Shown here: positions 1 to 5,561 of the stretch, piece after piece
Layout of the letters: each line of letters begins with the position of its first letter
Numbering within the stretch: position 1 is the first letter of the stretch
NCBI GenBank assembly: GCA_000434935.1
Contig: FR882188.1
Span: forward strand, 39,513 to 46,434
From: Bacteroides sp. CAG:709
GTDB lineage: Bacteria > Bacteroidota > Bacteroidia > Bacteroidales > UBA932
Direction: 5' to 3'
Length of the DNA stretch: 6,922 nucleotides
Notes under the pieces: model-generated
Database searches by the model: none
What the model saw: the letters and a program-made list of their open reading frames with translations, nothing else
What the model was told of the DNA's origin: nothing
Position numbers and translations under genes: made by a program

Positions 1-154
1 CCACTCTTTCCTCACCGTCTATTAGCACAAGAGCTATTATCGGGAGCACTTTGTGATTTCTATCCGTGCAAACGATCCTTACACTCCTGCCGTCCCTCGT
101 GACAATCGGTCTGGTTGGATTCTTGAGGTATTCTTGCAAATCAAACTGTTTCAT
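1..154 (-). CDS. Partial hypothetical phage protein, N-terminal 51 residues
   Basis: This reading frame starts at ATG 154-152 and runs open to the window edge, so only the N-terminus is seen. It begins MKQFDLQEYLKNP, continues RPIVTRDGRSVRIVCTD, then a hydrophobic stretch VLPIIALVLID. The pattern 'short helix, TRDG + RVRI(I/V)C, then PIIALV' is one I associate from memory with a very common small protein of Bacteroidales phages whose function is unknown; it looks like a small beta-rich domain. The start lies one base after the TAA stop of the preceding gene (158-156), so translation is probably coupled to it. The ribosome site, if any, is the purine-rich AAGAAA inside the end of that gene. 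I assign no function. That the frame is coding is fairly sure; the family link is recollection only. Confidence 0.75.
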   Translation of the reverse strand, partial: MKQFDLQEYLKNPTRPIVTRDGRSVRIVCTDRNHKVLPIIALVLIDGEERV

Positions 155-155
155 A

Positions 156-629
156 TTATTCGTTTCTTAATTGTTCGATAAAGTGCTGCGTGTCTTTATT
201 CCAGATTGCGTGCGCTTGTTTGAGTATATCGCATATAACATCATTAACATTCTTATTGTCACACAGAGCTTTGATTAACTCTGGCATCGAAAAGCCGAGT
301 TCATAAGCGCACGGGACTTTGCCTTCTTTCGTGAAATCACTGCATCCATCATCTGCATATTTTGCTATTAAGCAGTTGCCGCCAGTCAAACCATCAGCAT
401 ATCGATCTGATTGCCGAAGGGACATAAACTCTTTATGTTTCACACAATAAGACAGCAATGCGCTTGCTTTATATTCGTGTGGACCATCCCAGCTATCTGG
501 CAGAAATGCTCTCCCTTCCATTCTTTCCTCTACTCTCACCAGAAACACATCACCCCATACAGAAGACCAGAATTTTGTTCCTGCCGGACAATGCTTCAAG
601 ATCTCACAGAGATTAAGATTTTCGTTCAT
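156..629 (-). CDS. Hypothetical phage protein, 157 aa
   Basis: Translated from ATG 629-627 behind one of the best ribosome sites in the window (AAGGAGGAGG at 647-638, 8-base spacing), which lies in the Glu-rich C-terminus of the upstream gene. The N-terminus reads NLCEILKHCPAGTKFWSSVWGDVFLVRVE. From memory, this 'NLCEIL-x-CP-GT-x-SxxxG-V' opening recurs in Bacteroidales phage proteins of unknown role, where I recall it followed in the same polypeptide by a 'FKPFDKVLVRD' module. Here that second module sits in the neighbouring 214-residue protein instead. The C-terminal half (about 105-157) looks helical. There are no transmembrane segments, signal peptide or catalytic motifs that I can recognise. 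Its base composition is clearly more AT-rich than the replication genes. Function unknown. Confidence 0.8.
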   Translation of the reverse strand: MNENLNLCEILKHCPAGTKFWSSVWGDVFLVRVEERMEGRAFLPDSWDGPHEYKASALLSYCVKHKEFMSLRQSDRYADGLTGGNCLIAKYADDGCSDFTKEGKVPCAYELGFSMPELIKALCDNKNVNDVICDILKQAHAIWNKDTQHFIEQLRNE

Positions 630-632
630 AAC

Positions 633-1277
633 TTATTCCTCCTCCTTGTATTCGTCCGTCGTACCCAAAAGCTTCCACGTGTCCTCGTTGAGAGGAATGC
701 ACTGCTCGTATGAACTACTTACGCACTTATACGGATAATGGGATTCTGCAACGTAGTAGAGAAATTCGTCGAAAGCCCAAGAAGAATCCTCATCCCTTAC
801 CAAAACCTTATCTTCTTCCTTGAACGGGCACTCTTTCTTTCCCTGTACTTTCAGGAGTTCCTGCTCGTAGTCCGTGAGGACGAGAGTGTAATCCTTCGTC
901 AGCATGGCAGTACATGTTGACGTAACTGCGTTATTATCGTTCAATAGAAACACTATATCGCTCAGTTTTGCAGCGATTGTGTGAATACCTCTAGTATCTT
1001 TGTCCATGACGCGGTCTCCAACCTTCCAGTCGGTGTAAGTCTCCGGATCGCGCGGAACTATCGAAAGTTCACTATCCTCTGCAAAGCTGTTGAATGCCTC
1101 CGCCTTTACCGTTTTCCAGAAATAAGGGATCATGGTCATCGTGATCGGATCCCAATTGCAAAAATTCTGATACTGATACAGATACACGTCTCCATTCGGA
1201 GCGCTCTTGATAAACCCTGAAAGGCCGCTTGCAAGCTTGAAATTCAAGTTGTTACATTTCTTCGAATCGTATTTCAT
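633..1277 (-). CDS. Hypothetical phage protein with two small beta-type modules, 214 aa
   Basis: Starts at ATG 1277-1275 in the leader AGAAAATTATG, six bases after the preceding stop, and ends KEEE followed by TAA at 635-633. Residues about 82-136 (YTDWKVGDRVMDKDTRG, then VFLLNDNN and YTLVLTDYE) form a beta-rich, SH3-like-looking stretch. Residues about 151-210 form a second module: PFKEEDKVLVRDEDSSW, then YPYKCVSSSYEQCIPLNEDT and LLGTTDEY. I recall the second module from Bacteroidales phage proteins as 'FKPFDKVLVRD ... W ... F ... CIPYN ... LLGT', usually C-terminal to an 'NLCEIL' domain; here that domain is in the next gene downstream. No enzyme motif is visible. Function unknown; an accessory or host-takeover role is only a guess from its position after the DNA genes. 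Confidence 0.8.
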   Translation of the reverse strand: MKYDSKKCNNLNFKLASGLSGFIKSAPNGDVYLYQYQNFCNWDPITMTMIPYFWKTVKAEAFNSFAEDSELSIVPRDPETYTDWKVGDRVMDKDTRGIHTIAAKLSDIVFLLNDNNAVTSTCTAMLTKDYTLVLTDYEQELLKVQGKKECPFKEEDKVLVRDEDSSWAFDEFLYYVAESHYPYKCVSSSYEQCIPLNEDTWKLLGTTDEYKEEE

Positions 1278-1283
1278 AATTTT

Positions 1284-1439
1284 CTAATCTTTTTCGTTGA
1301 TTTCCTTAATTGTAAACCAGTCAATGTCGTGTTCGCGCAACCCGAACCACTCTATTACGTCGTCTTTGGTTGCGTCCGGCTTGTCGTAGGTCCTGGTCAT
1401 GACCCTGCCGTGTTCCGAGAATGTAGCCTCAAACTTCAT
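1284..1439 (-). CDS. Small hypothetical phage protein, 51 aa
   Basis: A short gene filling the gap between dut and the 214-residue gene. It starts at ATG 1439-1437, two bases after the dut TAG, behind a strong site AGGGAGG (1451-1445) that lies in the last codons of dut. It ends with TAG at 1286-1284, six bases before the next ATG. The product begins MKFEATFSEHGRVMTRTYDK, continues DDVIEWFGLREHDIDWFTI, and ends KEINEKD. The acidic, aromatic middle (EWFGL, IDWF) and the spacing suggest a small alpha/beta protein. I recall similar 50-60 residue proteins in Bacteroidales phages with no known function. The ribosome site and the exact fit between neighbours make it a convincing real gene despite its length. 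Confidence 0.78.
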   Translation of the reverse strand: MKFEATFSEHGRVMTRTYDKPDATKDDVIEWFGLREHDIDWFTIKEINEKD

Positions 1440-1441
1440 GA

Positions 1442-2044
1442 CTACCTCCCTGTTGAACCATAGCCGCCTGTTCCCCTGTCGCTCTCGGAAAGGCTGTCAG
1501 CCTCCTCGAACTCAATCTCCGGATAAGGAATGATTATCATCTGCGCGATTCGGTCACCCTCCTGATAATGGGAAAAAGCGCTCTGCCGTGTGTCCGTAAT
1601 GTTAAATTTCGCGGTCACTTCACCTCTGTAGCAGCTGTCCACGACACCGACCGAGTTGGCCATCATGAGGGGCTTGTTGCTCACTGAACTGCGTGGGAAT
1701 ATAAGCCCCACATGGCCTTCAGGAATCTCGAACGCCAGTCCCGTATGGCAGACTATCTGCCGCTTCGTCCAGTCAATTTCCTTGCTTGTGCAGTACAGGT
1801 CGAACCCTGCATCTGTCGCGTGCGCCTTTGCCGGCATCACAGCGTTGTCATTTAGTTTCTTTATTCTTACTTTCATTTTGTCAATCAATTCTAAAAACCC
1901 TAGCACCTCGCTGAAGGCTTTGGCCTTGCCCATGTAATAAGAAAGTGCTGGCTCATGGTTTAGAAGATTCTCTGCCGCATCCTCGCAGCTTTTCTTTCCG
2001 CGCTGGACATAATCCACGGCGCGAAGCAGCATTTCGCGGTCCAT
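1442..2044 (-). CDS. dut: dUTP diphosphatase (dUTPase), trimeric type, with N-terminal extension
   Basis: Hydrolyses dUTP to dUMP and pyrophosphate, supplying the dTMP precursor and limiting uracil in phage DNA. All five motifs of the homotrimeric family are present, numbered from ATG 2044: motif 1 AHATDAGFDL (74-83), motif 2 PRSS (117-120), motif 3 GVVDSCYRGE (133-142, with catalytic Asp136 and base-stacking Tyr139), motif 4 EGDRIAQ (162-168) and the C-terminal lid RGTGGYGSTG (190-199). I chose ATG 2044 because AAGGA lies 8 bases upstream (2057-2053) and the previous gene stops 4 bases away; an in-frame ATG at 2074 would add 10 residues but overlap that gene. A stand-alone dUTPase would begin at Met57 (MKVRIKKLNDNA). 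Residues 1-56 are an additional charged, helical segment fused in frame (see findings). Enzyme assignment is very secure. Confidence 0.96.
   Translation of the reverse strand: MDREMLLRAVDYVQRGKKSCEDAAENLLNHEPALSYYMGKAKAFSEVLGFLELIDKMKVRIKKLNDNAVMPAKAHATDAGFDLYCTSKEIDWTKRQIVCHTGLAFEIPEGHVGLIFPRSSVSNKPLMMANSVGVVDSCYRGEVTAKFNITDTRQSAFSHYQEGDRIAQMIIIPYPEIEFEEADSLSESDRGTGGYGSTGR
1445..1451 (-). promoter_or_regulatory. Strong ribosome-binding site for the 51-aa gene
   Basis: The minus strand reads AGGGAGG followed by TAGTC and ATG. The site overlaps the last codons of dut and fixes the start of the short downstream gene at 1439. Confidence 0.7.
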
Positions 2045-2048
2045 AATT

Positions 2049-2579
2049 TTATTCCTTAAAATCAAACTTTGCAATGTCCTCGTCCGAGAACCGCGTGCCC
2101 TTCTTCAGGCGTTCCAGCGACCGGAAGACCTTTTCCATGCCGCCGTCAACTTCTCCCCTGTCCACGCACAGCATCAGAAGCTGTATGACCTCCGCAGAGC
2201 TGTGGTTGAAGTCGTCGTATGCCTTCACGCCGTAGCTGCCGAACGTGCAGTCCTCGATATAGGGCTTCAGGTCGCGCTCGAACCAATACTCCGCAGCCTT
2301 TGTCTTCTCTGCGTAGTTCTTCATGCCGCAGATTATGTCTCCCTCTCCGCCACTCGTTTTTGCGTTCACGCCCTCTGCCTTGAGTTCCGCGCGAATCATC
2401 ACGTCAATTTGCGCGGCCAGCAGAGACAGGGCATTGGACATCAGAAGGCCGACCTTCACCAAGTCGGGAATCTTCGATCCTGCGACACGCTTCCATGCCC
2501 TGTCACGCAGTTCGCGCCTGAAAGCCTTGATATTCTCCGAAGCTTTCACTTTCGATATTGTTTTCTTTTTCTCAATCAT
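2049..2579 (-). CDS. Hypothetical helical phage protein, 176 aa
   Basis: I place the start at ATG 2579-2577, which overlaps the stop of the preceding gene in ATGATTGA. A longer version would need a TTG at 2633 and would run through the tail of that gene. The product opens MIEKKKTISKVKASENIKAF and is mostly helical and rich in Lys/Arg and Glu. A hydrophobic helix lies near residues 43-64 (VGLLMSNALSLLAAQIDVMI), and a second conserved-looking part has WFERDLKPYIEDCTFG followed by YGVKAYDDF. It ends FSDEDIAKFDFKE. No signal peptide or catalytic motif is evident, and the hydrophobic helix looks like packing rather than membrane. It sits between SSB and dUTPase and probably belongs to the DNA-metabolism unit. 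I do not recognise a named family. Confidence 0.75.
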   Translation of the reverse strand: MIEKKKTISKVKASENIKAFRRELRDRAWKRVAGSKIPDLVKVGLLMSNALSLLAAQIDVMIRAELKAEGVNAKTSGGEGDIICGMKNYAEKTKAAEYWFERDLKPYIEDCTFGSYGVKAYDDFNHSSAEVIQLLMLCVDRGEVDGGMEKVFRSLERLKKGTRFSDEDIAKFDFKE

Positions 2580-2859
2580 TGATACTTTGCGCACAAGCGC
2601 CCGTATTTGAATTATTTTTATTTTGACGGTCAACTATGCCACCGATGGTGCGTTCTTTCATTGTGGCGGACTTCTGCGCCCTTCTCGCGCCTTTCTTTAG
2701 CGTCACCGACATGCGGTCGACGAGATTCGTCAGCCTGTTGTCTCTGATACCAAGGCGCCGAAGCCTCTCGATGCACCTCCGCATCTCCTGGTGCTCCCTT
2801 GCCGTCAGCACCGCCGGCGGCAAAGTGTCAGAACGGCAAGTCATCTTTCGGATCGTCAT
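2572..2859 (-). CDS. Small basic hypothetical phage protein, up to 95 aa (start uncertain)
   Basis: A basic, helical small protein. The core TAREHQEMRRCIERLRRLG then IRDNRLTNLVDRMSVTLKKG looks like two or more amphipathic helices, followed by an Arg/Lys-rich and Asn-rich tail that may be disordered. The stop TGA (2574-2572) overlaps the start of the next gene. Three in-frame ATGs are possible: 2859 overlaps the 3' end of ssb by 32 bases and gives 95 residues; 2844 gives 90; 2784 gives 70. The last has the best ribosome site (AAGGGAG at 2800-2794, 9-base spacing), but the helical pattern continues upstream of it, so the longer forms remain likely. Charge and place next to ssb fit a nucleic-acid-binding role, but this is inference; no family recognised. 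Confidence 0.6.
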   Translation of the reverse strand: MTIRKMTCRSDTLPPAVLTAREHQEMRRCIERLRRLGIRDNRLTNLVDRMSVTLKKGARRAQKSATMKERTIGGIVDRQNKNNSNTGACAQSIND

Positions 2860-3313
2860 ATACCGGAGCCGCCGGCATTGTCATGCCGTATGCCGGAACC
2901 TGTGGAGCTGCCGGCTGGTATGCGGGCTTCGGCGATACCCATTGCCCTGCAGCTGGAGCCGCCTGCCTCTCGCCATCTGACTTGTTTCCCAGCATCTGGA
3001 TGTTGTCCGCAACTATCTCCGTGCGGTAGGCCGTCTTGCCGTTCGATTCCCAGCTTCTGGTACGCAGCCTGCCCTCCACGTAGAGCGGCATGCCCTTTCG
3101 TATGTACTTTTCCGTAACATCCGCCAGACCGCGCCACGCCACGATATTGTGCCATTCGGTCAATTCCTTGACCTCCCCGTCCTTTGACTTCATCCGCTCG
3201 GTCGTGGCCAGCGAGAACTGCGCCACCTTCGGATGCTCCGGAGTTTCCAGATACCTCACGTCCGGCTCTTTGCCTACATAGCCGATGAGTGTCACCTTGT
3301 TTAGTGTTGCCAT
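2828..3313 (-). CDS. ssb: Single-stranded DNA-binding protein (SSB)
   Basis: Coats ssDNA during phage replication and recombination and recruits partner enzymes. Numbered from ATG 3313: the OB-fold domain occupies about 1-110, beginning MATLNKVTLIGYVGKEPDVR, with ATTER (36-40), EWHNIVAW (53-60), KGMPLYVEGRLRTRSW (73-88) and TEIVADNIQML (98-108), all hallmarks of bacterial-type SSB. A Gly/Pro/Ala/Gln linker (about 111-151) follows, then the acidic tip DDPKDDLPF (153-161), which in the bacterial family binds host replication and repair proteins. The length of 161 is typical. A TTG at 3343 in frame would add 10 residues, but MATLNKV is the normal family start. The leader is AT-rich (AAAATTATG) with no clear Shine-Dalgarno site. 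It lies 26 bases after the initiator-like gene. Confidence 0.96.
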   Translation of the reverse strand: MATLNKVTLIGYVGKEPDVRYLETPEHPKVAQFSLATTERMKSKDGEVKELTEWHNIVAWRGLADVTEKYIRKGMPLYVEGRLRTRSWESNGKTAYRTEIVADNIQMLGNKSDGERQAAPAAGQWVSPKPAYQPAAPQVPAYGMTMPAAPVYDDPKDDLPF

Positions 3314-3339
3314 AATTTTGTTTTTTAATGTTTTAATTG

Positions 3340-4230
3340 TCAATCATATACAGGGAATTGCACCGGCTTGTTTTTGTTGCCGCGTAGCCATTTCCCGAGA
3401 ATTAGCTCCCTGGCCGCCGCGTTGGACGAATCTATGAGCCACTGCTTCACCTCCCTCGTCACCTCGATGGATGTGCAGACGCTCCTGCTCTCCATGTGCA
3501 CGGCCACGCCGTCCTCGTACATCTGCCGTCGAATGTTGTCAGGCGCCTGTTCCGCGAGCTCTGACCAGATCTCGGCAAATCTCGGCGGGAATCTAGCCCC
3601 CTCCTTCTTCGGTTTCCAGATCCTGGCCTTCGCAAGCCTCTTCGCGTCACTGTCCAGAAGGTCTCCCTTCTCCAGCGCCCATCCTGATGCTTCGTAGTAG
3701 TCTATGAACCGCTGCGTCTCTGCTGCCGGCTGGAAAATATTCGCTTTCCAAAAAGTCGGGAAGAAATAATCGAAATCTGTGTGTGGTGCTGGTGGTGTGC
3801 TCGCGCGCGCCTGCGCGCTATTAACACACACACTATGTGTTACATAATCATAATCATTATCATAATCAGTTGCTTTTGTTGCCTCTTGTTTAGCACAAGC
3901 AACACTTGTTGATTTTGCTGACTTTTGCTGATTTTGTTTAGCACAAGCAACACTTGTTGATTTTGCTGCTTCTCTCGCTGCTGCGCTTTTCTTTCCGCTC
4001 TCGCTTCGACTTGCAACCATGTCCTGATAGCGCTGGAAATCCCTGTCCAGGTCTCTCTTCACAAACTCGAAGGCTACTTTTGCCAAAGGTTTCAGTTCAG
4101 GGGTGACCCCCGTGCGAGCATACCCAATAATGCCGCCGCGCACCTCCTCCCTGACCTCCTCTGGCAAGTTGTCCATTACTTCCTCCCAGCTGAGATGATA
4201 GACGAATGAATCTCTCTTGCTTGATGTCAT
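3340..4230 (-). CDS. DUF6291-type phage protein, probable replication initiator-like, 296 aa
   Basis: The N-terminal part (about 6-80: RDSFVYHLSWEEVMDNLPEE, then LKPLAKVAFEFVKRDLDRD and a basic SRSESGKKSAAARE end) matches my memory of the DUF6291 domain of Bacteroidota and Firmicutes phage replication proteins. The C-terminal part (about 153-225: FDYFFPTFWKANIFQPAAET, then FIDYYEASGW and AKARIWKPK) resembles the tail of phage initiator/helicase-loader-like proteins. Between them is a long low-complexity linker with two copies of KSTSVACAKQ (90-99 and 106-115), a TDYDNDYDY stretch and an Ala/Pro segment. The DNA encoding this linker holds exact repeats and hairpins, described separately. It starts at ATG 4230, three bases after the Gp157-like gene stops, and is followed by ssb. 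An origin-binding role is inferred from context and layout, not proven. Confidence 0.8.
   Translation of the reverse strand: MTSSKRDSFVYHLSWEEVMDNLPEEVREEVRGGIIGYARTGVTPELKPLAKVAFEFVKRDLDRDFQRYQDMVASRSESGKKSAAAREAAKSTSVACAKQNQQKSAKSTSVACAKQEATKATDYDNDYDYVTHSVCVNSAQARASTPPAPHTDFDYFFPTFWKANIFQPAAETQRFIDYYEASGWALEKGDLLDSDAKRLAKARIWKPKKEGARFPPRFAEIWSELAEQAPDNIRRQMYEDGVAVHMESRSVCTSIEVTREVKQWLIDSSNAAARELILGKWLRGNKNKPVQFPVYD
3803..3868. other. Low-complexity tract with hairpins and AT-rich hexamers: candidate origin element
   Basis: Inside the initiator-like gene the plus strand shows, in order: alternating GCGCGCGC (3803-3810) and GCGCGC (3813-3818), able to form a 6-bp stem; a perfect 7-bp inverted repeat TAACACA/TGTGTTA (3822-3828 and 3836-3842, 7-base loop); and an AT-rich stretch with TAATCA at 3845, 3851 and 3863. 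The alternating purine-pyrimidine runs could adopt Z-form. Together with the 35-bp repeats just beyond, this is the mix expected of a phage origin, but it also encodes a linker, so low complexity may have another cause. Inference only. Confidence 0.35.
3886..3920. repeat. 35-bp perfect direct repeat, copy 1
   Basis: Identical over 35 bases to 3934-3968, with a 48-base period (16 codons). It contains the near-palindromic core ACAAGCAACACTTGT (ACAAG and CTTGT flanking five bases). On the minus strand it encodes KSTSVACAKQ. Identity extends through third codon positions, so it is either a recent duplication or kept for its DNA sequence. Confidence 0.9.
3934..3968. repeat. 35-bp perfect direct repeat, copy 2
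   Basis: Second copy of the 35-base unit, bounded by mismatches at both ends. The 13 bases between the copies (3921-3933) hold a shorter echo of the motif (CTTTTGCTGATTT), suggesting slippage or growth of the array by duplication. Confidence 0.9.
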
Positions 4231-4233
4231 GAT

Positions 4234-4785
4234 CTAGCGAATTGTCAGCGTGTCCGTCGTCGTCCTGGTGATACCCAGCGGCAGCACGTCGTTGCCCTTA
4301 ATTGCCTCGGCTATGCCGGTCTTGCTGATTTTCAGCTCGACGGAAACGTAATCCGGCAATGATTCGGAAAGCCTCATCACCTTCTCCCTGTAAGGTGCAA
4401 GAATCTCCTCCTCGTTCACCTCGATGCCTTCGCGTTCCGTCAGCGTGGCCGTGTAGACGTCGCCCTTGATTTTCCGCAGACCAAAGGCGCCCATCGTGTC
4501 CTTCACATAATTCCTCACCCTCTCGCCGGCATTCTCGACAGCCTTCTTCTTGCTCTGAAGCGACTTGATGGTCTGCTGGAGCTGGTCCGCGCGCGCCTTC
4601 AGGAAATCCAGATAGCCCTTGTACGCGTCCACCTTGCGCGGAATCTCGACCTCGGTCGTGGCCAAGGCCTGCTCAATTTCCGGCGTGAGTTCTCCGCCGC
4701 TGTCTTCCAACTCAAGCTCCGTCCTGAAGGCTAAAGCCTGAAGGTCATAAAGAGACATGCTCTTTGTAGTTGTGTCTTGTGTCAT
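4234..4785 (-). CDS. Gp157-like siphovirus protein, 183 aa
   Basis: Resembles the siphovirus Gp157 family, long helical proteins encoded beside phage annealing or recombination genes; one Streptococcus thermophilus phage member is linked to phage-resistance phenotypes. Features: MSLYDLQALAFRTELELEDS at 10-29, a helical middle with a coiled coil around 60-100 (ARADQLQQTIKSLQSKKKAVE, then AGERVRNYVKDTM), then a compact beta part with LRKIKGDVYTATLTE, and finally YVSVELKISKTGIAEAIKG and LPLGITRTTTDTLTI. This order of coiled coil, 'G-x-KIKG-x-x-YTATL' and C-terminal 'K-x-AIK-G-x-x-x-x-G' is what I associate with the family. The start at 4785 has an AT-rich leader (TAAATAAAAAGCATTATG); Met10 is an alternative. 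It follows the ERF gene by 8 bases, so the two are probably co-translated. Biochemical role is not established. Confidence 0.85.
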   Translation of the reverse strand: MTQDTTTKSMSLYDLQALAFRTELELEDSGGELTPEIEQALATTEVEIPRKVDAYKGYLDFLKARADQLQQTIKSLQSKKKAVENAGERVRNYVKDTMGAFGLRKIKGDVYTATLTEREGIEVNEEEILAPYREKVMRLSESLPDYVSVELKISKTGIAEAIKGNDVLPLGITRTTTDTLTIR

Positions 4786-4793
4786 AATGCTTT

Positions 4794-5561
4794 TTATTTA
4801 GAATTTGGTTTATAGTCTCGTTGTGCCTGCTCCAGCATTGCCAGCGCCTCGCCGGAAAAGACCATCCCGCTCTTGAGCGCCTTGTCGATAGTATCGAGCT
4901 GCCCCTTGTTGATTCGGGCGATCAGCTTCATGTAGGTGTCGTCGCCAGCTTGTACCACTTTCACTTGTATCGGTTGCTGTTTGCCCCGCGCCGGAGCTGG
5001 AACTGGTGCTGGTGCCTGTGCCTGCGGAATGGCCGGAGCCGGCTGCGGCCGTGGTGCCGGTGCTGGTGTCGGCGGCATCTGAACGTTCGCCGGCATGGCA
5101 TCCTCGATAGGCAAAGCGTCGACATCGTCCTCGTCCGTAGCGATGTGGAAGAACTTGAGCAGGAAGTACCTTTCGCCGTATGTCAGCGCGCTTCCCAGGC
5201 CCTTATCCCATCCGTTCTGCCCGAAGGCGATAAATTCGTTCTCGTCACGCTCGCCAGTTTCGACGTCTATCCACGTGAAGCGCATTTTCAGCGCTGTGAA
5301 CATCTCCGACTTGTGGCCGTAGGCGGTGGCGTAATCTATCCGCTCGTGCGACTCCTCCACGATCTCCTGCTTCAGGATGATTCCCAGATTGTCCATTTTC
5401 GGGCGCAGATACCCCAGCAGTTTAGCTCCAGAAACGTACTTATATGAGTTTCTGTCGCCTCCTCCGTTGGCGTTGGGAAGCAGAGCCCTGACTGTCCTCT
5501 GAAGCTCCAGAATCTTCCGGTAGACTCCATTTTGCGTCTTTGTGTTTGTCTTGTTCTCCAT
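4794..5561 (-). CDS. ERF-family single-strand annealing recombination protein, 255 aa
   Basis: Phage single-strand annealing protein of the ERF superfamily (named from P22 Erf). It anneals complementary ssDNA during phage recombination and genome circularisation. The ERF domain spans about 11-150: VYRKILELQRTVRALLPN, SYKYVSGAKLLGYLRPKM, then the signature GSALTYGERYFLLKFFHI and ATDEDDVDAL (123-150), which matches the family's 'GSA-TY-RRY-LL-x-x-x-I-x-x-DDD' block. Residues about 157-192 form a Pro/Ala/Gln-rich linker. The C-terminal 60 residues contain a small helical domain with DTYMKLIARINKG and FSGEALAMLEQAQRDY, plausibly for oligomerisation or partner binding as in other ERF proteins. The start ATG 5561 has leader AATAAACAAAAACAAATGT and no clear Shine-Dalgarno site. 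It heads the main DNA module, after a structured leader. No partner exonuclease is seen in the window. Confidence 0.92.
   Translation of the reverse strand: MENKTNTKTQNGVYRKILELQRTVRALLPNANGGGDRNSYKYVSGAKLLGYLRPKMDNLGIILKQEIVEESHERIDYATAYGHKSEMFTALKMRFTWIDVETGERDENEFIAFGQNGWDKGLGSALTYGERYFLLKFFHIATDEDDVDALPIEDAMPANVQMPPTPAPAPRPQPAPAIPQAQAPAPVPAPARGKQQPIQVKVVQAGDDTYMKLIARINKGQLDTIDKALKSGMVFSGEALAMLEQAQRDYKPNSK

Noticed and set aside
2580..2633. TTG start giving 194 residues to the gene before dut
   Set aside because: A closer ATG at 2579 overlaps the previous stop in the usual coupling pattern; the extension is antiphase to the preceding gene.
3314..3343. TTG start adding 10 residues to SSB
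   Set aside because: The family starts at MATLNKV-like sequence, and ATG 3313 has the AT-rich leader seen at other starts here.
3886..3968. CRISPR array
   Set aside because: Only two repeat copies with a 13-base spacer, within a coding linker; no further units and no cas genes.
4821..5447. A 208-codon plus-strand frame antisense to the ERF gene
   Set aside because: A shadow of the GC-rich coding strand: rich in Arg, Cys, Leu and Trp, with no domain pattern and no ribosome site. The other long plus-strand frames are rejected for the same reason.
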